From NCBI RefSeq assembly GCF_019263585.2, contig NZ_JADQDF010000001.1:5094501-5158500 (forward strand): a stretch of 64,000 bases of DNA, given 5' to 3'. Each line of letters opens with the position of its first letter. Positions within the stretch are counted from its first letter, which is position 1. Positions 1 to 7,315 of the stretch are shown here, in pieces. The stretch comes from Pseudonocardia oceani (GTDB lineage: Bacteria; Actinomycetota; Actinomycetes; Mycobacteriales; Pseudonocardiaceae). Made by a program: the position numbers and the translations under genes. Under the pieces are notes generated by a model. The model was not told the DNA's origin and made no database searches. It worked only from the letters and a program-made list of their open reading frames with translations.

Positions 1-1
1 C

Positions 2-1780
2 ACCGCCGAGGACCCGGGCCGCCACCGCCGCGCGGAGCTCGCCCCGGACGTCGAGGTGTGGCCGCGCGAGCGGCTCGCCGAGGCCCAGCGGGTGCTCGCG
101 GACGTGCCCGGCGTGACCGTGCTGATCCACGACCAGGAGTGCGCCGCGGAGAAGCGGCGCAAGCGCAAGCGCGGCACGCTGCCGACGCCGGTGCAGCGGG
201 TCATGATCGACGAGCGGGTGTGCGAGGGCTGCGGCGACTGCGGCCGGGCGTCGAACTGCCTGTCGGTGCAGCCGGTGGACACGGAGTTCGGACGCAAGAC
301 GCAGATCCACCAGTCGTCGTGCAACCTCGACTTCTCCTGCCTGGCGGGCGACTGCCCGTCCTTCCTCACCGTCGTGCCCGGCGGGGCCCGGGCGCGCGTC
401 GCCGTCCCCGCGCTGGACGACGCCGTCCTGCCGCCGCCCCCGCCGGGGACCGGCACCGCGGACTTCGCGCTGCGGATGGTCGGCGTCGGCGGCACCGGCG
501 TCGTCACGGTGGCGCAGGTGCTGGCCACCGCGGCGCTGCTCGCGGGCCGCCGGGTGCGCGGGCTCGACCAGACCGGCCTGGCGCAGAAGGGCGGGGCCGT
601 CGTCTCCGACCTGAAGATCACGGCCGGGCCGCGCGAGGCGGCCGGGCGGCTCGCCGCCCGCGAGGCGGACCTGTACCTGTGCGCGGACCTGCTCGCCGGC
701 GCCGACGCCGGGAACCTCGCGGTGGCCGACCCCGCCCGCACGGTCGCGGTCGTCTCCACCGGCCGCGTGCCGACCGGGGCCATGGTCGTCGACCCGGACA
801 CCGCCTTCCCCGACGTCGACGACGTGACCGGCCGGATCACCGCCGGCGCCCGCGCCACTGTGCTGCTCGACGCCCGGGACCTGGCCGAGCGGCTGTTCGG
901 CGGCGACCAGTACGCGAACCTGCTGCTCGTCGGGGCCGCGTTCCAGGCCGGGGCGCTGCCGCTGCCGGCCGACGCGGTGGAGCGGGCGATCGCGCTCAAC
1001 GGGGTCGCCGTCGAGGCCAACGTGCAGGCCTTCCGCCGCGGCCGCCAGGCCGTCGCCGATCCGGACGCGCTCGCCGTCGCCCTGGCCCCGCCGCCGGCCC
1101 CGCCCGCCCCCGTCGCACCGGCCGCGGCGCCCGGCCCGGCCGCGCGGGTGCGCGCCGACCCGGGGTCGGAGCTGGCCCGCCTGGTCGGCGTCCGTGTCCC
1201 CGAGCTGGTCGCCTACCAGGACGCCCGGTACGCCGCGCGCTACGCCGACGACGTCGAGCGCGTCCGGGCGGCCGAGGACGCCGCCGTGCCCGGGTCGACG
1301 GCGCTGGCCGAGGCCGTGGCCCGGAACCTGCACGCGCTGATGGCCTACAAGGACGAGTACGAGGTGGCGCGGCTGTCGCTGGACCCCGCGCTGGCCGCCG
1401 AGGTCGAGGCCCGCTTCGGTGTCGGCGCCCGGGCCACCCGCCGGCTGCACCCGCCCGCGCTCCGGGCGCTCGGCCTGCGGCGCAAGATCGGGCTCGGACC
1501 GGCGGAGACGCCGGTGTTCCGGGTGCTGCGGGCGATGCGCCGGCTGCGGGGCACCCCGCTCGACCTCTTCGGGCTCGCGCACGTGCGCCGGGTCGAGCGC
1601 GGCCTCGTGGTCGAGTACCGGGCCGTGCTCGAGAGGCTGCTCGACGGCCTCACCCCGGCGACGCACGCGCACGCCGTCGAGGTCGCGGGGCTGCCCGACC
1701 TCGTCCGCGGCTACGAACACGTGAAGCTGGAGTCGGTGGCGCGCTACCGGGAGCGGCTCGCGCGGGCACTGGCGCCGTGA
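2..1780 (+). CDS. Indolepyruvate ferredoxin oxidoreductase, C-terminal part (5' truncated by window)
   Basis: The frame is open from base 2, so the true start lies upstream. About 592 residues are visible, roughly half of the fused single-chain form. Family role: thiamine-diphosphate/Fe-S oxidation of indolepyruvate and other aryl-pyruvates to aryl-acetyl-CoA with ferredoxin. In order I see the end of the ThDP domain, a ferredoxin-like cysteine cluster (CEGCGDCG near base 221 and further Cys to about base 360), the gamma domain with a Rossmann-like stretch (MVGVGGTGVVT near base 477), an Ala/Pro-rich linker (about 1085-1160), and a C-terminal DUF6537-type region (NLHALMAYKDEYEVARL near 1326). 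It converges on the MFS gene after 25 bases. Family assignment is confident; substrate is inferred. Confidence 0.9.
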   Translation, partial: TAEDPGRHRRAELAPDVEVWPRERLAEAQRVLADVPGVTVLIHDQECAAEKRRKRKRGTLPTPVQRVMIDERVCEGCGDCGRASNCLSVQPVDTEFGRKTQIHQSSCNLDFSCLAGDCPSFLTVVPGGARARVAVPALDDAVLPPPPPGTGTADFALRMVGVGGTGVVTVAQVLATAALLAGRRVRGLDQTGLAQKGGAVVSDLKITAGPREAAGRLAAREADLYLCADLLAGADAGNLAVADPARTVAVVSTGRVPTGAMVVDPDTAFPDVDDVTGRITAGARATVLLDARDLAERLFGGDQYANLLLVGAAFQAGALPLPADAVERAIALNGVAVEANVQAFRRGRQAVADPDALAVALAPPPAPPAPVAPAAAPGPAARVRADPGSELARLVGVRVPELVAYQDARYAARYADDVERVRAAEDAAVPGSTALAEAVARNLHALMAYKDEYEVARLSLDPALAAEVEARFGVGARATRRLHPPALRALGLRRKIGLGPAETPVFRVLRAMRRLRGTPLDLFGLAHVRRVERGLVVEYRAVLERLLDGLTPATHAHAVEVAGLPDLVRGYEHVKLESVARYRERLARALAP

Positions 1781-1805
1781 GCGGTGCCGCCCTGCCGTGG
1801 CCGGG

Positions 1806-3005
1806 CTACGGGACCTGCGCGGGCACCGGGACGATCCGCCGGCAGCGCCAGAACCCGGCGGCCCCCGCCACGACCAGCGCGGCGCAGGCCAGCCAGGCCG
1901 GGCCGTAGCCGCCCGTTCGATCGACCAGGAGCCCGAACAGCGGCGGACCGGCCAGGGCGCCGAGGTAGTAGCCGGCCATCGTCACGCCGGCCGCCCGGCC
2001 GACGGCGCCGGGGGCCGCGGCGATCACGGCCGCGTGCATGAGGCTGATCGCCGCGAGCTGCGCGACGGTGGCGACGAGCAGGCCGGCGACCATGAGCGGC
2101 GGCCCCGCCGGGATCCCGGCGACGAGCAGCAGCTGGCCGCCCGCGACGAGCAGGCACAGCACGACGATCGCGGGCAGCCGGCCCCCGGCGGCCGCCCGGT
2201 CCGAGCGGCGGGCGAGCACCACCATCCCGACGATCGCGGCGAGGGACCCCGTGGAGGTGAGCGCGCCGGCTGCCGCGAGCGGCACCCCGCCGGCCTCGTG
2301 CAGGAAGGGCACCATCCACGAGAACAGCGCCTGCGAGCCCGCGATCAGCGCGAACGCCGCGAGCGGGAACCACCCGAACCGCCGGGGGAGCGGGGCCGGG
2401 CCCGCCCGGCCCACCACCGCGGGTGCGAGTCCGGGGAGCACGGCGAGGGCGAGCGCGGCGACGAGCAGCAGCAGCGGCGCGTACCCGCCGAGCACCGCCC
2501 GCCAGCCGACGAGCTCCGCCGACCCGGCCGCGACCACCGCGGAGACCGCGACGAGCAGCGGCACCCCCGCCGTGCGGACGGCGAGCGCGACGCCGTGCCG
2601 GTGCGGCGGCAGCGCGGCGGCGATGGCGATGCTCGTGCCGGCGTTGGTGAGCGCGTAGCCCGCGCCCGCGACGACCGCGGCGCCGAGCAGCACGGCGTAG
2701 TGCGGCAGCAGCGCCGCCGTGACCAGCGCCAGCGCGACGACGAGCTGGTCGGCGACGACCGCGCGCCGCGGGCCGACGCGCTCGGCGATCCGGCCCCCGA
2801 CGATCGAGCCGAGCCCGGTCGCGCCGAAGAACGCGCCGACGAGCAGCCCGACCTGCCACCGGTCCAGGTCGAGGTCGGCCTGCAGCGGCACGGCGAGGAA
2901 CCCGAGGACGAACCCGGGGGAGGCGCCGAACCCGACCGCGAGGGCGCTGACCCCGACGACGGTGGCGGGGCGGGGGACCCGGGCGGGACCGGCTGGGGTG
3001 CTCAC
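1806..3005 (-). CDS. MFS transporter
   Basis: 399-residue integral membrane protein of the usual 12-helix MFS length, with repeated Ala/Leu/Val-rich segments. After the first helix pair there is a loop resembling the MFS A-motif (GGRIAERVGPRRAV). It starts with GTG at 3005, 16 bases after the upstream SDR on the same strand, so the two are probably co-transcribed. The substrate cannot be read from the sequence. The neighbouring catabolic genes make uptake or efflux of an organic acid plausible, but that is inference. Confidence 0.85.
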   Translation of the reverse strand: MSTPAGPARVPRPATVVGVSALAVGFGASPGFVLGFLAVPLQADLDLDRWQVGLLVGAFFGATGLGSIVGGRIAERVGPRRAVVADQLVVALALVTAALLPHYAVLLGAAVVAGAGYALTNAGTSIAIAAALPPHRHGVALAVRTAGVPLLVAVSAVVAAGSAELVGWRAVLGGYAPLLLLVAALALAVLPGLAPAVVGRAGPAPLPRRFGWFPLAAFALIAGSQALFSWMVPFLHEAGGVPLAAAGALTSTGSLAAIVGMVVLARRSDRAAAGGRLPAIVVLCLLVAGGQLLLVAGIPAGPPLMVAGLLVATVAQLAAISLMHAAVIAAAPGAVGRAAGVTMAGYYLGALAGPPLFGLLVDRTGGYGPAWLACAALVVAGAAGFWRCRRIVPVPAQVP

Positions 3006-3021
3006 GGGGGTCGCGGTCCGG

Positions 3022-3708
3022 CTACGACGCCGTCCACGCCCCGTCCACGGGCAGGACCGTGCCGGTGACGTAGGACGCGGCGTCGGAGACGAGGAACCCC
3101 ACCGCCGCGGCGATCTCCACGGGCTCGCCGGGCCGACGGGCCGGCACCCGGTTCATCAGCCACGCGGTCTGCTCGGGGTCGCCGAGCCGGTCGGCGGTCA
3201 TCGGCGTGCGGATGACGCCGGGGGCGATCGCGTTCACCCGGATCCCGTGGGGGGCCAGCTCGACCGCGGCCGCCCGCACCAGGCCCGCGACCCCGGCCTT
3301 GGCCGCGACGTAGTGCGGCTGCCCGGCGACGGCCTGGGTGTTGGTCACCGAGCTCATCGTCACGACCGACCCCGGGGTGCCGGCGGCGATCCAGCGCCGC
3401 GCGCACGCCTGGACGCCCAGGAACGTGCCGACGACGTGCACGCGCAGCATCCGCTCGAACTCGTCGGCGTCGAGGTCGACGAGCGCGCCGCGGCTGCGGT
3501 GACCGCCGCAGTTGACCAGGGCGTGGACGGGGCCGGTGGCGTCGAGCACCGCCGCCCACGCGGCGGGGTCCGCGACGTCGAGCGCGTGGTCCCCTGGCCC
3601 GGGCCGCAGGTCCGCGACCTCGACGGCCCAGCCCTGCTCGGCGAGCAGGGTCGCGCACGCGGCCCCGATCCCCGACGCGCCCCCGGTGACGAGGACGGTG
3701 CGGGTCAT
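3022..3708 (-). CDS. SDR family oxidoreductase
   Basis: 228 residues, classical short-chain dehydrogenase size. The N-terminal nucleotide motif TGGASGIG is at residues 8-15, an NCGG version of the NNAG strand motif follows, and the catalytic Ser (MSSVTN) and YVAAK tetrad lie near residues 118-138. The C-terminal VTGTVLPVDGAW is typical. It is an NAD(P)-dependent dehydrogenase/reductase of unknown substrate. ATG at 3708. First gene of a two-gene operon with the MFS transporter and divergent from the flavoprotein at 3864. Confidence 0.88.
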   Translation of the reverse strand: MTRTVLVTGGASGIGAACATLLAEQGWAVEVADLRPGPGDHALDVADPAAWAAVLDATGPVHALVNCGGHRSRGALVDLDADEFERMLRVHVVGTFLGVQACARRWIAAGTPGSVVTMSSVTNTQAVAGQPHYVAAKAGVAGLVRAAAVELAPHGIRVNAIAPGVIRTPMTADRLGDPEQTAWLMNRVPARRPGEPVEIAAAVGFLVSDAASYVTGTVLPVDGAWTAS

Positions 3709-3818
3709 CGGGGCCCGCCCGCCGTGGGGTGCCCGTCGAACAGCGTGCCGGTCACGGTGCCTCCTCGCATCGTCGTCGAGCCCCCGCAGCGTAACCGCCG
3801 CAGATCCCGGTGGGCTCC

Positions 3819-3863
3819 TTGACAGGGCTGACGAACGAGCAACAATCTAGGTATATCCTAACT
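3819..3863 (+). promoter_or_regulatory. Promoter/operator region upstream of the flavoprotein gene
   Basis: In the divergent gap between the SDR and the flavoprotein, TTGACA (3819-3824) is followed 21 bases later by TCTAGG (3846-3851). An alternative pair, TGACGA (3829-3834), 17 bases, TATATC (3852-3857), would place the RNA start at or near the ATG. The -10 area is imperfectly palindromic (TAGGTATATCCTA, 3848-3860), as expected for a repressor site. TTGACA-N21-TCTAGG recurs exactly at 5527-5559. Assignment of -35/-10 is a visual inference. Confidence 0.45.
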
Positions 3864-5558
3864 ATGAATGCGGGGTCGATGGTGACCGATGTCGTCGTGG
3901 TCGGTGCGGGGATCGGGGGGATGTCCGCCGCGATCGCCGCCGCCGCGCGGGGGCTGGACGTCGTGCTGCTCGAGAAGGGCGCGCGGGTCGGTGGCGCGGC
4001 GGCCTACTCGGGCGGTCAGGTGTGGGTGGGGGGCAACCACGTCGCCGAGCGGGAGGGCCTGTCGGACTCCGTCGCCGACACCCTGGCCTACGTCGCCGCG
4101 GCGGCCTCGCGGGACGAGGCGTCCCTCGACCACCACCTCGCGGCCCAGTGGATCGAGGGGGCCCGCACCGCGGCGCGCTGGTTCGAGGACGCCGGGGTGA
4201 TCTCCTGGCAGGTCATCCCCGACTACCCGGACTACTACTTCCCCGACCTGCCCGGGTCGCGACCGGCGGGCCGCTACCTGACCGGGGCGCCGTTCGACGG
4301 CGGGGCGCTCGGGCCGGAGCGGGACCGGCTGCTGGTCAGCCCGCACTTCCCGGTCGGGATCACCTACGCCGAGATGTTCGCCTGGGGCGGGCTGTCCAGC
4401 AAGACGGAGTGGGACTGGGACCTGGTCGCCCGCCGTCGGGACGCGGACGTCCTCACGTTCGGCACCGGGATCGCCGCGGCGTTCTTCCGCGGCGTGCTCG
4501 ACCACGGCGTCGACGTCCGGACCGGGCACGAGGTCGTCGGGCTGGTCGTGGCCGACGGCGCGGTGACCGGGGTCCGTGTCCGGGGGCCCGAGGGCGAGGA
4601 GGTCGTCACCGGCCGGGTCGTCCTCGCCACCGGCGCGCACGACTGGTCCGAGGAGCTCACGGCGAAGTTCACCGGAATCCCGCCGGAGGACGGCGGCAGC
4701 GTCGCCCCGGGCACGCTGTCCGGCGACGCCATCGCGCTCGTCGAGCAGGTGGGCGGGTCGCCGGACTCGCTGCCCGCGTGGGCGGCCCCGGTGCTGCCGG
4801 GGTACCGGCTGGACGTCCCGGCGTTCGAGGGGGACACGGGCTTCCGCGCCTGCTACGAGCACTGCCTCCCGCACACCTTCCTCGTCAACTCCCTCGGTGA
4901 GCGGTTCTGCGACGACTCCTTCCACAGCCGCATCGTCGCCGCCGCCCTGTCCGACGGCGACAGCGGCGGCAACCTCCCCTTCTTCATGATCTGGGACTCC
5001 CGGCACCACCGCCGGTACGGCCTCGGTGCGACGCCGCCCGGCGGCGAGTACCCGGCCGGACTGGTCGAGCGCGGCGCGACGCTCGCCGACCTGGCACGGG
5101 AGCTGGGTCTGCCGCCGGAGACGCTGGAGGCGACCGCCGCACGGTTCAACCGGCACGCGCCCGAGGGCGTGGACCCCGATTTCGGGCGGGGTACCAACCT
5201 GTCCGTGCGCAAGTTCCGCGGGGACGGGCGGCACGCGCCGAACCCCAACGTCGGCCCGGTCTCCGATCCGCCGTTCTTCGGGATGCGGATGCGTCTGCTC
5301 AACACCGGGATCGCCGCCGCGGGCGTGCGCACCGGCGACCACGGCCGGGTCCTCGACGGTGCCGGCGCGCCCGTTCCCGGGCTCTACGCGGCCGGGGAGT
5401 GCTCGGCACGCGCGGCGGCGGGGGTCGGTTACAACAGCGGCTACTCGCTCAGCAGGGCGATGGCGTACGGGTTCCTCGCCGCCCAGGCCATCGCGGACAC
5501 CCCGGCCGATCGCGCCCCGCAGGGGGTTGACACCGTGACGGGCGACACGAAAGTCTAG
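3864..5558 (+). CDS. FAD-dependent oxidoreductase (3-ketosteroid-dehydrogenase/fumarate-reductase flavoprotein family)
   Basis: 564 residues. The N-terminal FAD motif GAGIGG (residues 14-19) is followed by an acidic residue after strand 2 and the SGG segment typical of FAD_binding_2 proteins. The C-terminal GLYAAGECSARAAAG and NSGYSLSRAMAYG close the FAD site. Such proteins introduce or reduce a double bond in steroids, fumarate-like acids or related substrates. I chose ATG 3864; ATG 3879 is also possible. The spacing to the upstream TATATC suggests a leaderless or near-leaderless message. First gene of the 3.9-9.7 kb catabolic run. Confidence 0.85.
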   Translation: MNAGSMVTDVVVVGAGIGGMSAAIAAAARGLDVVLLEKGARVGGAAAYSGGQVWVGGNHVAEREGLSDSVADTLAYVAAAASRDEASLDHHLAAQWIEGARTAARWFEDAGVISWQVIPDYPDYYFPDLPGSRPAGRYLTGAPFDGGALGPERDRLLVSPHFPVGITYAEMFAWGGLSSKTEWDWDLVARRRDADVLTFGTGIAAAFFRGVLDHGVDVRTGHEVVGLVVADGAVTGVRVRGPEGEEVVTGRVVLATGAHDWSEELTAKFTGIPPEDGGSVAPGTLSGDAIALVEQVGGSPDSLPAWAAPVLPGYRLDVPAFEGDTGFRACYEHCLPHTFLVNSLGERFCDDSFHSRIVAAALSDGDSGGNLPFFMIWDSRHHRRYGLGATPPGGEYPAGLVERGATLADLARELGLPPETLEATAARFNRHAPEGVDPDFGRGTNLSVRKFRGDGRHAPNPNVGPVSDPPFFGMRMRLLNTGIAAAGVRTGDHGRVLDGAGAPVPGLYAAGECSARAAAGVGYNSGYSLSRAMAYGFLAAQAIADTPADRAPQGVDTVTGDTKV

Positions 5559-5592
5559 GGTCATCGTTATCAGCATCAGCGTGCTGATGCTG
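5527..5592 (+). promoter_or_regulatory. Candidate promoter with perfect 10-bp-arm palindromic operator
   Basis: TTGACA (5527-5532) is followed by TCTAGGGT (5554-5561), overlapping the stop codon of the upstream flavoprotein. Just downstream is a perfect inverted repeat, CAGCATCAGC-GT-GCTGATGCTG (5571-5592). The 2-base centre and lack of a T-run argue for a dimeric repressor site rather than a terminator. It would control the SnoaL-LLM-OYE-SnoaL genes starting at 5646. Confidence 0.5.
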
Positions 5593-5645
5593 TTCTCGTA
5601 CACCGCACCGGATCCCACCACAACCACGAAAGTTGGTGCACCACC

Positions 5646-6197
5646 ATGGCCGTGCTCGATCTCAAAAAGGGCTGGGACAGCTACGACGAGGCCGCGCGCA
5701 AGACGGACAACCCGCGGCACAAGGCGATCCTGGAGACGATGAAGGAGCACCTCAAGTGGGAGGTGCTCGGCTACCCGGACAAGGTGCTCGAGACGGTGGC
5801 CGAGGGCGGGGTCTACAAGTTCTGGGGCCTCGGGGCCTACATGGAGCTGCCGGACTTCGACGCCATCCGCGGCTTCTACCAGGGCATGGTCGACGACGGC
5901 ACGAACGTGCTGCAGCTCGACATCGACCACCTCGCGGTGGCCGACTGGGGCATCGCGGCGCACGGGACGTGGCACCAGGCCTTCCCCGGCGACAAGGTGC
6001 CGGTGGTGCCGGTCGACGACCCGAGCGCCTCCTACCTGGTCAGCAGCCGGCTCGCCTGGTTCTTCCCGTTCTCCGACGGGCCGGAGCCCAAGCTGATCAG
6101 CGAGCTCGTCTACTTCGACCCGGCCCCGACCGCGGTCCGCAAGCTCGACCCGTCGGAGAAGCTCTACGACGAGCTCTCCGAGTCGGTCTTCAGCTGA
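5646..6197 (+). CDS. NTF2/SnoaL-like protein
   Basis: 183 residues. It has the feel of a cystatin-like alpha+beta SnoaL/NTF2 fold: an N-terminal helix pair, VYKFWGLGAYMELPDFDAI, a central FYQGMVDDGTNVLQL segment and a long final beta sheet (SRLAWFFPFSDGPEPKLISEL). Such proteins act as small isomerases, cyclases or binding partners of catabolic enzymes. No unique catalytic signature is visible, so the reaction is unknown. It lies 16 bases before the LLM monooxygenase and is almost certainly co-transcribed with it. Confidence 0.7.
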   Translation: MAVLDLKKGWDSYDEAARKTDNPRHKAILETMKEHLKWEVLGYPDKVLETVAEGGVYKFWGLGAYMELPDFDAIRGFYQGMVDDGTNVLQLDIDHLAVADWGIAAHGTWHQAFPGDKVPVVPVDDPSASYLVSSRLAWFFPFSDGPEPKLISELVYFDPAPTAVRKLDPSEKLYDELSESVFS

Positions 6198-6213
6198 GAC
6201 GCGGAGGACGCAC

Positions 6214-7254
6214 ATGAAGCTCGGACTCGCCCTCCCGACCATGCAGAACGGCTGGGTCATCTCGCACACCTCGCCGAAGTTCTCCCCGGACTGGTCGCTG
6301 ATCAAGCACGCGGCGCTCACCGCGGAGGCGTACGACTTCGACTTCCTGCTCTCCACCGTGCAGCTGGTGGGGTTCGCGGGGCCGACCAAGCACTTCCACG
6401 AGACGGCCGACTCCTTCGCGATCATGGCCGGGCTGGCCGCGGTCACCGAGCGGCTGATGCTGTACGGGTCCATCGCGACCCTCACCACCCCGCCGCCGCT
6501 GGCGGCCAAGCAGGCGCAGACGATCTCCGACATCTCCGGTGGCCGGTTCGGGCTCAACATCGTGTCCGGGCTGGAGAAGGGGATGTACTCCCAGATGGGC
6601 ATCTGGCCCGGGGACCACCACTTCAGCACGCGCTACGACCACGCGACGGAGTACGCGACGATCGTGCGCGAGCTATGGGAGACCGGGCGGTCGGACTTCA
6701 CGGGCCAGTACTTCCAGATGGACGGCTGTCACCTGGGCCCCACCCCGAAGCACCCGATCGAGATCGTCTGCGCGGGCCAGTCGGACCGCGGCACGCAGTT
6801 CTGCGCCGAGTTCGGGGACTACCAGCTCGCCATCGGCAAGCTGGACCCGGACGAGATGCGGCAGTGGAACGACCGGCTGCAGAAGGCCACCGCCGCCGCG
6901 GGTCGGCGGTGCGGCATGCACGCGCTCTACACGATCGTCCTGCGCGACACCGACGCCGAGGCGGAGGAGGCGATCGAGGACTGGCGCAGCAACCAGGACT
7001 ACGAGACCGTCGCGGGGTTGGCGGGCCGCGAGTACGGCGACGGTGACGACGCGGCCACCAAGAACATCTACTACAACTCCGACACCTTCATGCTCAGCTT
7101 CCCGACGATCGCCGGGAGCGCCGAGACGGTGGCGGAGAAGCTGCGCGCGCTCGGGGCCGTCGAGGGGGTGTCCGGGATCCTGATGACCTTCCAGGACTAC
7201 CGGACCGACGTCGAGCGCTTCGGCAAGGAGGTCGTCCCGCTCCTGCGATCCTGA
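6214..7254 (+). CDS. LLM-class flavin-dependent monooxygenase, RutA-like
   Basis: 346 residues of the bacterial luciferase-like TIM-barrel superfamily. Remembered segments of the pyrimidine oxygenase RutA are closely matched: NGWVIS near the N-terminus, ESF/DSF-IMAGLAAVT, ISGGRFGLNIVSG, QMGIWPGD, HPIEIVCAGQSDRG, and a C-terminal GILMTFQDY. RutA opens uracil with FMN and O2. Here there are no other rut genes and the neighbours are redox enzymes, so the substrate is probably different. ATG 6214 is preceded by GGAGG (6202-6206). Confidence 0.85.
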   Translation: MKLGLALPTMQNGWVISHTSPKFSPDWSLIKHAALTAEAYDFDFLLSTVQLVGFAGPTKHFHETADSFAIMAGLAAVTERLMLYGSIATLTTPPPLAAKQAQTISDISGGRFGLNIVSGLEKGMYSQMGIWPGDHHFSTRYDHATEYATIVRELWETGRSDFTGQYFQMDGCHLGPTPKHPIEIVCAGQSDRGTQFCAEFGDYQLAIGKLDPDEMRQWNDRLQKATAAAGRRCGMHALYTIVLRDTDAEAEEAIEDWRSNQDYETVAGLAGREYGDGDDAATKNIYYNSDTFMLSFPTIAGSAETVAEKLRALGAVEGVSGILMTFQDYRTDVERFGKEVVPLLRS

Positions 7255-7260
7255 CGTCCA

Positions 7261-7292
7261 CCGGTCCACCCCTCGGGCGAGGGGTGGACCGG
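7261..7292 (+). terminator. Strong intercistronic hairpin
   Basis: A perfect 14-bp stem (CCGGTCCACCCCTC / GAGGGGTGGACCGG) with a GGGC loop begins 6 bases after the LLM stop. There is no T-run. It may be a Rho-independent-like terminator of the GC-rich actinobacterial type or a 3'-protecting structure that lowers expression of the downstream gene. Confidence 0.55.
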
Positions 7293-7315
7293 CTCCCACC
7301 ACCTGGAGTTGTGCC

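Noticed and set aside
3858-6629. A 923-residue open frame on the minus strand
   Set aside because: It is Arg/Val/Gly-rich antisense noise from high third-position GC. The plus strand has clear FAD, SnoaL and LLM motifs.
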